Assembly (NCBI RefSeq): GCF_019056395.1
Contig: NZ_CP077639.1
Coordinates: 460,501-524,500 of the forward strand
Source: Terribacillus sp. DMT04
GTDB lineage: Bacteria; Bacillota; Bacilli; Bacillales; Amphibacillaceae
DNA length: 64,000 nucleotides
Reading direction: 5' to 3'
Shown here piece by piece: positions 51,525 through 60,170 of the stretch. The notes beneath the pieces are model-generated. The model saw only the letters and a program-made list of their open reading frames with translations, had not been told where the DNA came from and ran no database searches. Position 1 is the first letter of the stretch. Each line of letters begins with the position of its first letter. A program made the translations under genes and the position numbers.

Positions 51525-53741
51525 ATGTTAGATACGACACAAACAGTCAATTGGAAAGAGCATGTAGCAGCCGTGCTCGAATCACGCTTTGCGGCATCTG
51601 ATGCAAAACACCTGATTCAATATGGTGAGCGGTTATCGCAGCAAAAATCCTGGTCATCCGATAAGGAATGGCTGAATCAGTTAATTCTGGAAGGGTTGGC
51701 GCAGCTTGATGAAGAAGAAACGCAATGGACATATATCGCAGCGAGTCTGTATTTGGAACAGCTTTATTTCGAAGCTGCTACTAATCGTGGTTACAAATTC
51801 GAAGAAAAGTACGGATCTTTCTACAGCTTAATCCAGCAATTGACTGAGATTGGTATCTATAGCACATCCCTTCTCGACACTTACAGTGAAAATGATATCA
51901 ATTACTTCCATAGCTTGATCGATTACAAGAAAGACGGGTTGTTCACATATATTGGTCTGCGTACGCTTGCGGATCGTTACTTGGCAACAGATCATAAAGG
52001 CGGTACGTATGAGCTTCCGCAGGAACGTTTCATGATTATTGCCATGACAATTATGAGTAAGGAACCAGAAGAGAAACGTAAAGAGCTTGTAACAGAGGCA
52101 TATTGGGCGTTGAGCAATCTTTATATGACAGTGGCTACGCCGACTTTGTCTAACTCTGGAAAGAGCTACGGACAGCTTTCCAGCTGCTTCATCGACACAG
52201 TGGATGACAGCTTGCAAGGTATTTTCGACAGCAACACAGATATTGCCAACTTGTCTAAAAATGGTGGTGGTATTGGTGTGTATCTTGGCAAAATCCGCAG
52301 CCGCGGCAGTGCCATCAAAGGTTTTGAAGGTGCCTCTTCTGGTGTGCTTCCATGGATGAAACAGCTGAATAATACAGCCGTAAGCGTCGATCAATTAGGT
52401 CAGCGTAAAGGTGCGATTGCTACGTACCTTGATATTTGGCATAAAGATATCTTCCCATTCCTCGATGCGAAATTGAATAATGGGGATGAGCGCCAGCGTA
52501 CACATGACTTATTCACAGGTGTCTGCCTGCCGGATATCTTCATGGAACAAGTACAAGGACGCGGAAACTGGTATCTATTCGATCCGCATGAAGTTCGCCG
52601 TGTGATGGGCTTCTCTTTGGAAGACTTCTACGATGAAACAAGAGGAGAAGGATCTTTCCGCGAAAAATACTGGGCATGTGTTGAAAATCCGGATTTGCAT
52701 AAAGAAGAAATCCCGGCTATCAATGTGATGAAACGTATTCTTCGCAGTCAGCTTGAAACAGGCGGTCCTTTCATGTTTTATCGTGATGAAGTAAACCGTC
52801 AGAATGCAAATAAACATGCAGGTATGATCTATTCCAGCAACCTTTGCACAGAAATTATGCAAAACCAAAGCCCTACGTTAATGACAGAACAGACGACACA
52901 AGACGGCAAAATTATTATCACAAAAGAACCTGGTGATTTTGTTGTGTGTAACCTTTCTTCCATCTCTTTGGCGAAAGCTGTTACAGAGGATGTCTTGGAG
53001 CGCTTAGTTCCAATCCAGGTTCGTATGCTGGATAATGTTATTGATTTGAACACAATTCCTGTCCTGCAAGCGCAAATTACAAACCAGAAGTACCGTGCCA
53101 TCGGTCTTGGAACTTTCGGGTGGCATCACTTGCTTGCTTTGAAACATATTGATTGGGAAAGTGACGAAGCAGTAGCTTATGCTGATGAATTGTATGAGAA
53201 GATCGCTTACTTGACGATTCAGTCCAGCATGCAGATTGCCAAAGAGAAAGGTGCTTACCCAATCTTTGAAGGCTCTGACTGGGCAGATGGCAGCTACTTT
53301 GATAATAAAGGCTATACAACAGGCGAGTCTGAACTTGACTGGAAAGGTCTGCAAGAACAAGTGAAAGCAAACGGAATGCGTAACGCTTATTTGATGGCAG
53401 TCGCACCGAACTCTTCTACTGCTTTAATTGCAGGAAGTACAGCAACGACTGACCCGATCTTCAGCAAATTCTACTCTGAAGAAAAGAAGGATTATAAAAT
53501 TCCGGTAACGGCTCCGGACTTGAATGCAGAAACAGATCGTTATTACAAATCTGCATATGAAATTGATCAGCAGTGGAGCGTAAAGCAAAATGCAGCACGC
53601 CAAAAGCATATTGATCAAGCTATTTCGTTCAACATGTACGTACCGAACTCCATTAAAGCAAAAGAACTGCTTGATTTGCATATCGCAGTTTGGGATTCTG
53701 GTATTAAAACGTCTTATTACTTGCGTTCTACATCTAACTAA
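51525..53741 (+). CDS. nrdA: Class I ribonucleoside-diphosphate reductase, large subunit
   Basis: A 738-residue catalytic subunit that makes deoxynucleotides. The active site is complete by alignment to E. coli: C221 (SSCFID), N439-C441-E443 (NLCTEI), C475 (CNLSSIS) and the radical-transfer pair Y731-Y732 (TSYYLRS). No N-terminal ATP cone is evident. The chain ends six residues after the tyrosine pair, with no cysteine after C475, so the usual C-terminal CxxC shuttle arm is absent. No nrdB/nrdF lies beside it; a terminator and an opposed peptidase gene follow. A NrdR box lies upstream. Confidence 0.92.
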   Translation: MLDTTQTVNWKEHVAAVLESRFAASDAKHLIQYGERLSQQKSWSSDKEWLNQLILEGLAQLDEEETQWTYIAASLYLEQLYFEAATNRGYKFEEKYGSFYSLIQQLTEIGIYSTSLLDTYSENDINYFHSLIDYKKDGLFTYIGLRTLADRYLATDHKGGTYELPQERFMIIAMTIMSKEPEEKRKELVTEAYWALSNLYMTVATPTLSNSGKSYGQLSSCFIDTVDDSLQGIFDSNTDIANLSKNGGGIGVYLGKIRSRGSAIKGFEGASSGVLPWMKQLNNTAVSVDQLGQRKGAIATYLDIWHKDIFPFLDAKLNNGDERQRTHDLFTGVCLPDIFMEQVQGRGNWYLFDPHEVRRVMGFSLEDFYDETRGEGSFREKYWACVENPDLHKEEIPAINVMKRILRSQLETGGPFMFYRDEVNRQNANKHAGMIYSSNLCTEIMQNQSPTLMTEQTTQDGKIIITKEPGDFVVCNLSSISLAKAVTEDVLERLVPIQVRMLDNVIDLNTIPVLQAQITNQKYRAIGLGTFGWHHLLALKHIDWESDEAVAYADELYEKIAYLTIQSSMQIAKEKGAYPIFEGSDWADGSYFDNKGYTTGESELDWKGLQEQVKANGMRNAYLMAVAPNSSTALIAGSTATTDPIFSKFYSEEKKDYKIPVTAPDLNAETDRYYKSAYEIDQQWSVKQNAARQKHIDQAISFNMYVPNSIKAKELLDLHIAVWDSGIKTSYYLRSTSN

Positions 53742-53747
53742 TACAGA

Positions 53748-53775
53748 GGGGCCCTACACTATAGGGTCCCTTTTT
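53748..53775 (+). terminator. Terminator after nrdA
   Basis: A 9-bp stem with one wobble (53748-53756 with 53762-53770) is followed by five T. It overlaps the last codons of the opposed peptidase gene. Confidence 0.85.
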
Positions 53776-54424
53776 CTATGCGTTTTACTTGTTCTGTACC
53801 AAATACCGCAGTGGGCTGTTCGTTTTCGAAATAAAGGCAGGCATCTTCATCAATGCCGTATCCGTAAGGCACTTGATGTCGCTCTAAGCCAGCTGTAAGA
53901 TGGTATTCATCTTGCCACTGAGAGAAATGAACGCTGATTAGCTGGTTATGCAGCAAGCCGAGTCCCGGTCCGCTCCATGCTTGTTGATTATCCGTATCAT
54001 GAGGTGAGAGAAGGACTGTGTCCGGCATCAGAAGTGCTCCTGCACTATTGCCGGCGATAGGAACGCCAGCTGCATAGTTGTCTTTTATAAGCTGCTTGAA
54101 CGGCTGTTTTGTATACTGTGCATAGTATGTTTCAGAATGACCGCCACCGATAAAAATGCCAGTAGCAGCTGCTAGTTGCTGTGCTGCTGCATGAGCGTCT
54201 AATGTGCTTTTCTCATTTGGCATAATAACCGAGATATTGCGCTCGAGCACCCCTTGATCCAGCCAGTGTTTTGTATAGTGCTGCAGAAAATCTTCCCAGC
54301 CTTCTCGGTAGACGAGCAGCAGTGCAATTTGGGCATTTCTTCCGCCGGCTGCCCTGCTAAAATGGGCATTGGCTTCTCTTTGAGAGGTATTTCCTCCAAG
54401 TAAGTACAGTCTTCGCTTCGGCAT
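53759..54424 (-). CDS. Peptidase S51 family protein (dipeptidase E / cyanophycinase-like)
   Basis: A 221-residue protein with a class I amidotransferase-like fold. The nucleophile serine is in GNSAGALL (about residues 124-131), preceded by FIGGGHSETYY and followed by GLGLL and ISVHFSQWQDEYHL. The family cleaves Asp-containing dipeptides or related bonds; the exact substrate is unknown. Its 3' end overlaps the nrdA terminator. Confidence 0.83.
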   Translation of the reverse strand: MPKRRLYLLGGNTSQREANAHFSRAAGGRNAQIALLLVYREGWEDFLQHYTKHWLDQGVLERNISVIMPNEKSTLDAHAAAQQLAAATGIFIGGGHSETYYAQYTKQPFKQLIKDNYAAGVPIAGNSAGALLMPDTVLLSPHDTDNQQAWSGPGLGLLHNQLISVHFSQWQDEYHLTAGLERHQVPYGYGIDEDACLYFENEQPTAVFGTEQVKRIEKGTL

Positions 54425-54529
54425 CCATCATCCCTCCATTTTCTTGATTATAAGAAGCGCATAGTTAATAGAGAAGTGTTTTCTGTCACATACTAACACA
54501 CAGTTAAGAAAGATACTGGAGGGAAAAAC

Positions 54530-55243
54530 ATGGTCAGACCAGAGACACTACATGCTTGTAAGGAGATGCTGGAAAATCGGCTGCAAGAATTAAAACAAAC
54601 ATTGAAGGACCATTTTGGTGTTGAAATGTCGTATAACAAGGATGCAGTAGGTGAACTGAGCAATTATGATAATCATCCAGGCGATACAGCAACGGAATTA
54701 TTCGAAAGAGAGAAAGACATTGCGTTAAATGACCACTTGGAGCAAGAACAGCACGATATTGAAGCAGCGCTGGACAGAATGAAGAAGGGCACCTACGGCA
54801 TTTGTCAAAAGTCAGGGAAGCCGATTCCTGATGAACGATTGCTTGCCATGCCAACAGCGGAAACGCTTGTAGCGTTCAAGCCGCAGCAAATGACATTACA
54901 TGACCGGCCGGCAGAAGAAGCGGTCATTCATCCGCGTCTGGAAGATTTAGAAGGAAAAGATGATGAAGAAGACTCAGAGCATAATTTTTATGATGGAGAA
55001 GATACGCTCCAAGAATTGCAAGCATACGGCTCGTCAGAAACCCCCTCTGATTTTGTTAACTCCGAGAAGGACTATGAGTATATGGCATTGAATTCCGGTG
55101 AAGAAGTAGGCGGAGCGGAAGATATAGAAAATTTCCTAATCGCTGATATGCATGGAAAATATGATGGTGTTAACGAAGATCATGAAAAATATGAAGACTA
55201 TTTGGAAGATGCAGATGTGAAATCAATTTTATATGATGAATAA
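54530..55243 (+). CDS. YteA-family protein (TraR/DksA-like)
   Basis: A 237-residue acidic protein. The N-terminal coiled coil carries YDNHPGDTATELFEREKDIA, and MKKGTYGICQKSGKPIPDERL is the TraR/DksA zinc-finger region. Only one of the four zinc cysteines remains, as in YteA of Bacillus, which is linked to sporulation. The C-terminal ~110 residues are rich in Asp and Glu. The ribosome site is TGGAGGG. Function is unclear; metal binding looks lost. Confidence 0.85.
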   Translation: MVRPETLHACKEMLENRLQELKQTLKDHFGVEMSYNKDAVGELSNYDNHPGDTATELFEREKDIALNDHLEQEQHDIEAALDRMKKGTYGICQKSGKPIPDERLLAMPTAETLVAFKPQQMTLHDRPAEEAVIHPRLEDLEGKDDEEDSEHNFYDGEDTLQELQAYGSSETPSDFVNSEKDYEYMALNSGEEVGGAEDIENFLIADMHGKYDGVNEDHEKYEDYLEDADVKSILYDE

Positions 55244-55247
55244 GCAT

Positions 55248-55273
55248 AGCCGGGCGGAATTTGCCCGGCTTTT
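55248..55273 (+). terminator. Terminator after yteA-like gene
   Basis: AGCCGGGC (55248-55255) pairs perfectly with GCCCGGCT (55263-55270), followed by TTTTG. Confidence 0.82.
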
Positions 55274-55361
55274 GCTGTCTAGTAGAAAGCGGGCATACAT
55301 GCTTATCCAGTGGAATACGTTGTACTAAATGACTGTATTCTAAATTTAAAGGGGTTGAAGC

Positions 55362-56030
55362 ATGTTGACAGAAGCATGGACTTCGAGATTTTTCACACGT
55401 GAGGATCGTGCAGCGCGCGATTTTGTGCTGAAATTACCGGATGCTTGGTGGAGTCGCGGTTATGAATATAAATGGGCAGCTTCGTTTGCAGAGGCAGGGG
55501 ATACTGTACTGGATGCTGCCTCGGGAATAAGTCATCCATTTAAATTTCACTTGGCGACCGCCGCACAGGCAGTCTATGCATGCGATATAGATACAAGAAT
55601 TGTGGATGATCAGGCCATCCTGGAAGATATAAGCAAGGATTTCGGGAAAGAAGAAGCGGCACGATTACCAGCAGGACTGCTGCAAAGAATTCACCGTACT
55701 GCAGCTGATCTCACTGCGCTGCCTTACGAAGATGCCCTCTTTGATAAGATATTCTGTATTTCGGTAATAGAACATTTGGACGTAAGTGTACAAAAGCGTG
55801 CTTGGGAGCAGTTCAGCCGTACCTTAAAGCCGGGAGGTCTCGTTATAGTAACGTTCGATTATCCAACAGTTGATTTAAAAGTTATGGAAACATTAGCTGA
55901 ACTTGCCGGCTTGGAATACGCTGGCGACGTTCAGACCGAACTGCCGGCAAATGCCCTGTTTGATGATCAATGGGGACGACTTTATTGTTTTCGTGCTATC
56001 TTTCGAAAGAAGAAACCTCCGTCCATTTAA
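55362..56030 (+). CDS. Class I SAM-dependent methyltransferase
   Basis: A 222-residue Rossmann-like methyltransferase. Motif I is VLDAASGISHPF (about 49-60), the acidic strand 2 is YACDIDTR, motif IV is FDKIFCISVIEHL and motif VI RTLKPGGLVIVTFD. The substrate is unknown. Its 3' end overlaps by 35 bp the end of the opposed glycosyltransferase gene, and the pair may both act on a surface glycan (inference from context). Confidence 0.83.
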   Translation: MLTEAWTSRFFTREDRAARDFVLKLPDAWWSRGYEYKWAASFAEAGDTVLDAASGISHPFKFHLATAAQAVYACDIDTRIVDDQAILEDISKDFGKEEAARLPAGLLQRIHRTAADLTALPYEDALFDKIFCISVIEHLDVSVQKRAWEQFSRTLKPGGLVIVTFDYPTVDLKVMETLAELAGLEYAGDVQTELPANALFDDQWGRLYCFRAIFRKKKPPSI

Positions 56031-57546
56031 TTAAAGTGGGATTAGCATCTAAAATGCTCTCATATTGTGCTTCCTGTCCATACACAGCTTGTGGATCTTG
56101 CTGCTTATAGCGTTCATACTTTCGCTTTCGATCATTCTCGTTCGCCCAGCCAAAATGCTTTACCCGCAAATCACTAATACCATTGGGCAGTTTGAAAATG
56201 TTTACTGGAAATCGGCCGCAATGAACGGGTGTTTCCAGCCATTCATATGGAAAGGCTGGCTGATAGCGGAGCAGGAAAGGGCGGTAAAAATGGTGAGCCT
56301 GCCAATGCGTATCCTCTCGGTAATGAAATTCATCCCAGAAATCGTATAAACGAAATGAATAAAGGTCCAGATCGGCTTGGTTTAGAAGCCGGTCTTTTTC
56401 TGTTGAAAAGGCATTCTCCAGCACCTCATCTGCATCCAAATTTAGAATCCAGTCAGGATCTTCAGCAATTGTCTCTTGCCATTGTTGTTTGCGAAGCCCG
56501 ATTTCATTCGAAAAGTTGGAAGCAGTATTCTCAATCAATTTAAGCGGAACATTATAGGCAGCGCAAAGCGTTTGGCAAATCGCTCTTGTGTTATCTGTAC
56601 TGTAATCATCAATGATAACTGCCTGGTCAACAGCAGGTAAACAACTGTGTAAAACACGTTCCAGATAGCGTCCTGCTTCATTTTTAACAATCATAGATAA
56701 AGTTAGTGTATTGCTGCTTGCTTTCGAGATGCGTGGTGCAGAACCTGGCCAGTTTTGTTCCCATTTATAAGCAGGAAGCTTTGCTAAATCTGTTTTTCGA
56801 TACAGGTGAAATGCAGGATAATGCGTATCAACAAAGAGAGAGAAGCCTAGTGCGGCAGCGCGAATACAAAAATGCCGATCTTCTCCCCAGAATGAAAGAT
56901 TGGGGATTTCGCCGAAATGGACACCTTTTTCTAAAGCATTTCGGCTGATTAATGTACATGCCCCTAAGCCGCCCACTTCATATACCCCGGGTTCTTGCAT
57001 TTGACTGAGGAAAGTTTGGTGTCTTTCTGCCTGTTCTTCACCCGACAGTGATTCCCCGCGAGCATGAGCGAATTGATCATATTCATCTTTCAGCCAGACT
57101 TGCGGCAGCGCTTGTGTTCCTGGCTGCCATTGTGTCCAAAAGACGCACGAGATAATATCTTTTTCACTAGCAAGCAGCTGATTCAAAGTGACAGGGTGCA
57201 AGATAAGGTCGGAGTCAACGAAAAATACATAATCATAGTGCTGCTCTAATGCAAAAGAGATAATTCGATTTTTCCATGCAGCTACTTTCCAGATTAGCGA
57301 TTCTGTCCAATAATGCGTATGTTCATCTTTCAAATAGGCGTCTGTTCCTTCGGATAGAAAGATGACAGTCGGTCTTTCTTTTGCAAAATTAGCGAGCAGC
57401 GAACTTGATTCAGGGTTATCGTTATCGTCTACAAAACAAAAAGAGATTGACATGTTCTTTGTTTGAAGGTCACGGAGAGAGTCTAAGTAGGCAGACAATA
57501 TGTCAGGGTCTTGCTTTACAGTAGTACCAATTAGTACGTTCGTCAT
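55996..57546 (-). CDS. Tandem-domain glycosyltransferase
   Basis: A 516-residue protein with two GT-A domains. The first (about 1-275) has YVFFVDSDLIL as DxD site and GEDRHFCIRAAALG, like Anp1/family 2-type enzymes. The second (about 280-500) is a classical GT2 with LSMIVKNEAGRYLERVL, AVIIDDYSTDNTRAI and WILNLDADEVLE. Two active sites in one chain suggest successive sugar transfer, for instance to a polysaccharide or glycoprotein. Acceptor unknown. It overlaps the opposed methyltransferase at the 3' end. Confidence 0.86.
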   Translation of the reverse strand: MTNVLIGTTVKQDPDILSAYLDSLRDLQTKNMSISFCFVDDNDNPESSSLLANFAKERPTVIFLSEGTDAYLKDEHTHYWTESLIWKVAAWKNRIISFALEQHYDYVFFVDSDLILHPVTLNQLLASEKDIISCVFWTQWQPGTQALPQVWLKDEYDQFAHARGESLSGEEQAERHQTFLSQMQEPGVYEVGGLGACTLISRNALEKGVHFGEIPNLSFWGEDRHFCIRAAALGFSLFVDTHYPAFHLYRKTDLAKLPAYKWEQNWPGSAPRISKASSNTLTLSMIVKNEAGRYLERVLHSCLPAVDQAVIIDDYSTDNTRAICQTLCAAYNVPLKLIENTASNFSNEIGLRKQQWQETIAEDPDWILNLDADEVLENAFSTEKDRLLNQADLDLYSFRLYDFWDEFHYREDTHWQAHHFYRPFLLRYQPAFPYEWLETPVHCGRFPVNIFKLPNGISDLRVKHFGWANENDRKRKYERYKQQDPQAVYGQEAQYESILDANPTLIKWTEVSSFER

Positions 57547-57908
57547 TGATCATGCTCCTTTATGTAATGTCTATTTATAATATATTGGGCGGGAGCATGG
57601 TCTGTGACAGATTAGACATAAATAGCAGCTAAAATACTTTCTGACAAGAAGAAATGTGTGTGCAGCTAGCAATGCAATAACATCCATATGGTGGTTGTTA
57701 TAATGAAATACAAATACGATATCCGCTAAGAATGGTTATTTTCATTCGAACTATCAAATTAAAAAAGCAATCATCCATGTTGCAGATGATCGCTTTTCTG
57801 GGAAAGGCGGGGCAGAGCCTTTGGACGCTAATATGACATGTTGGGGATATCATGTTTTTAACTTTGTGTTAGGATGCGGCCGCCATTTATTTGATCAATA
57901 AGCTGTGC
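57547..57908. other. 362-bp intergenic region with htrA terminator
   Basis: It lies between two minus-strand genes. A minus-strand terminator for htrA pairs AAAAGCGATCATC (57797-57785) with GATGATTGCTTTT (57775-57763), followed by T-rich sequence. The rest would hold the glycosyltransferase promoter near 57560-57650. No gene is supported. Confidence 0.7.
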
Positions 57909-59297
57909 TTACTGTTGTTGTTGCTCGGCAGAATTAGTGACTTCTGTTGCTTGTTCTTTTGTTAGTGTAAGTTTCGCTGATTCTTTGCTGCCATCTCGAT
58001 AATACGTCACATTCACTTCATCACCGATTTTTTTATCAGAGTAAAGATAGGAACGTAAATCAACCATGCTAGTAATATCTTGGTCGTCAATTTTCGTAAT
58101 AACATCATATTGCTCAAGTCCTGCCTCGGCAGCTGCTGAACCTTCTACTACTTGTGCAAGCACGACACCAGCTGTTACATCGTCTGGTAAGTTCAATGTT
58201 CGCTGCTTGCTAGCCTGCGGTACTTGATCCAAGCTGATAGCACCAATACCGATATAAGGACGCTCCACTTTACCGGATGTTTCAAGCTGATTAATAAGTG
58301 GCTTCGCTGCATCAATTGGAATGGCGAATCCAATACCTTCTACTTCTTCCTGCGCAATCTTCATCGAGTTAATACCAATTACCTCACCATTGGCATTAAT
58401 TAATGCTCCGCCGCTGTTACCAGGGTTGATTGCTGCATCTGTCTGCAGTACTTCGGAAACCCAATCTTCTGTGCCGTCATTATTGGAATCAACTGCAACA
58501 GAACGATCCAGACCGCTGATGATACCTTGTGTCACAGAACCGGCGAATTGAGATCCTAACGGGTTTCCAATTGCGATCGCTTGCTGACCAACAGTTAAAT
58601 CATCTGAAGTACCAAATGCGGCCACTGCATCAACGTTTGTTCCGTCAATTTCCAGTACAGCTAAATCACTAATTTCATCTGTGCCAAGCAATGTAGCTTT
58701 CTCTGTTTCTCCGTTAGCTAATGTCACTTCCAAGCTGGAAGCACCTTCTACAACGTGGTTGTTCGTTACAACGTATGCTTTTCCATCTTCTTTTTTGTAA
58801 ATAACACCTGAACCAGAACCTGCTTCCTGTGATTCAGAGAATAAATCTGCTTGTTGTAAGTTCTCTACGCCGACTACTGCTGCAGAAGCACTTTGGATGG
58901 CAGAAGTTAGATTCTTTGTACTCGTCTCTGCTGCTAATGTTTTGTTACTGGATGTTGTAGTTGATATATTGTCTGTCCCCATTGTCGAAGGGCTTGCTGC
59001 GTCAGAATTAAACGAAATAACATTAGTGAATACAAGGACAGCAACAATCGCAAGTACTAAAATACCACCAGCAATACCGCTGATAAAACTTGTCCAACTT
59101 TTGCTTTTCTGTTTTGGCTGCTGCGGCTGTTTTACCGGCTCATCTATCTGAATAGCATGTCCGTAAGTTTGTGTTTCTTCTTTTTGTTCCGATCTTCTGT
59201 AGGCTTCATTCGAATTAGAAGGCTCCTGTTCGTAATGAGAATCATGCTGCGGCTCTTCTGGATAATCATTGTATTGCTGGTCGTTATCTCTATTCAT
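57909..59297 (-). CDS. htrA: HtrA/DegP-like membrane-anchored serine protease
   Basis: A 462-residue quality-control protease. The cytoplasmic N-terminus (about 1-67) is Glu/Gln-rich; one membrane helix follows (about 72-95). The trypsin-like domain has H in VTNNHVVEG, D in EISDLAVLEI and S in NPGNSGGAL. A PDZ domain (about 345-445) contains RPYIGIGAI and YDVITKIDDQDI. It is divergent from a two-component system of CssRS type, as with B. subtilis htrB. ATG at 59297 is used since GTG at 59306 overlaps the ribosome site. Confidence 0.94.
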   Translation of the reverse strand: MNRDNDQQYNDYPEEPQHDSHYEQEPSNSNEAYRRSEQKEETQTYGHAIQIDEPVKQPQQPKQKSKSWTSFISGIAGGILVLAIVAVLVFTNVISFNSDAASPSTMGTDNISTTTSSNKTLAAETSTKNLTSAIQSASAAVVGVENLQQADLFSESQEAGSGSGVIYKKEDGKAYVVTNNHVVEGASSLEVTLANGETEKATLLGTDEISDLAVLEIDGTNVDAVAAFGTSDDLTVGQQAIAIGNPLGSQFAGSVTQGIISGLDRSVAVDSNNDGTEDWVSEVLQTDAAINPGNSGGALINANGEVIGINSMKIAQEEVEGIGFAIPIDAAKPLINQLETSGKVERPYIGIGAISLDQVPQASKQRTLNLPDDVTAGVVLAQVVEGSAAAEAGLEQYDVITKIDDQDITSMVDLRSYLYSDKKIGDEVNVTYYRDGSKESAKLTLTKEQATEVTNSAEQQQQ

Positions 59298-59474
59298 ATA
59301 AGACACCTCTTTCGTGTTGTTTGCGATTTCTATACTTCCTATTCTACTGCCAGGCTTTGGGATTTATTTGGAGCAATTATGTAAAATATGTGGAATAGAT
59401 AAATCGAAGAGAAAGGCTTTTCTTTTCAAGGATTTATGGGAAAATAGCGATAGAGAAGAAAGGAGTACGAGCAC

Positions 59475-60170
59475 TTGTTAAATCATATTATTGTTGTTGA
59501 AGACGATCCTAATATACGAAATATAGTAGAAGCGTACTTAAAAAAGGAGGGCTACCGAGTCAGTGTAGCCGAGACAGCTGAACTGGCTTTGGAGCTGGCA
59601 GAAAAGGAAAATCCAGATATGTGGATCATGGACATTATGCTGCCAGGAATGGACGGATATGCGCTATGTAATAAAATACGCCAAACAAGCGAGGTGCCAA
59701 TCATTATCATCTCAGCAAAAGATGAAGAGATCGACAGAATCCTCGGTTTGGAACTGGGCGGCGATGATTATCTGACCAAACCTTTCAGCCCGCGCGAATT
59801 AGTTGCGCGTGTGAAGCGACTCTTTAAAAGATGGAATCCGCAAACACAGCCTGACGTGCAGGCAGCTGTGAAACAGATGGATTTAGAAGCGGGCGATTTG
59901 CAGCTTCATTTAGGGGAACGCCGTGTTTACTGGCATGAAGAAGAAGTGGAAGTAACTGCAAAAGAATTTGAGATGATTGTAATCCTTGTTCAAAATCCTA
60001 ACCGTGCTTTCTCACGCGATGAGCTGCTCACGCAAGTATGGGGAGAAGATTATTTCGGCAGCGATCGTGCCGTTGATGACTTGGTAAAACGGCTTCGCAA
60101 AAAGATGGAGGGTATTCCGATTGAAACGGTGTGGGGCTTTGGCTACCGGTTCAGGATGGATGAAGAATGA
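59475..60170 (+). CDS. cssR: Response regulator, CssR-like (OmpR/PhoB class)
   Basis: A 231-residue regulator. The receiver domain has the acidic pocket VVEDDPN, the phosphoacceptor aspartate in WIMDIMLPGMDGY (about residue 55), the switch threonine/serine in IIISAKD and the lysine of TKPFSP. The C-terminal winged helix has VTAKEFEMIVIL and ETVWGFGYRF. The start is TTG at 59475 behind AAGGAG. The name is inferred from the divergent htrA and the downstream kinase, which it overlaps by 4 bases. Role: response to secretion stress. Confidence 0.9.
   Translation: MLNHIIVVEDDPNIRNIVEAYLKKEGYRVSVAETAELALELAEKENPDMWIMDIMLPGMDGYALCNKIRQTSEVPIIIISAKDEEIDRILGLELGGDDYLTKPFSPRELVARVKRLFKRWNPQTQPDVQAAVKQMDLEAGDLQLHLGERRVYWHEEEVEVTAKEFEMIVILVQNPNRAFSRDELLTQVWGEDYFGSDRAVDDLVKRLRKKMEGIPIETVWGFGYRFRMDEE

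Noticed and set aside
57728-57750. Fur-like sequence GAATGGTTATTTTCATTC
   Set aside because: It matches only one half of the consensus and is not placed at a recognisable promoter.
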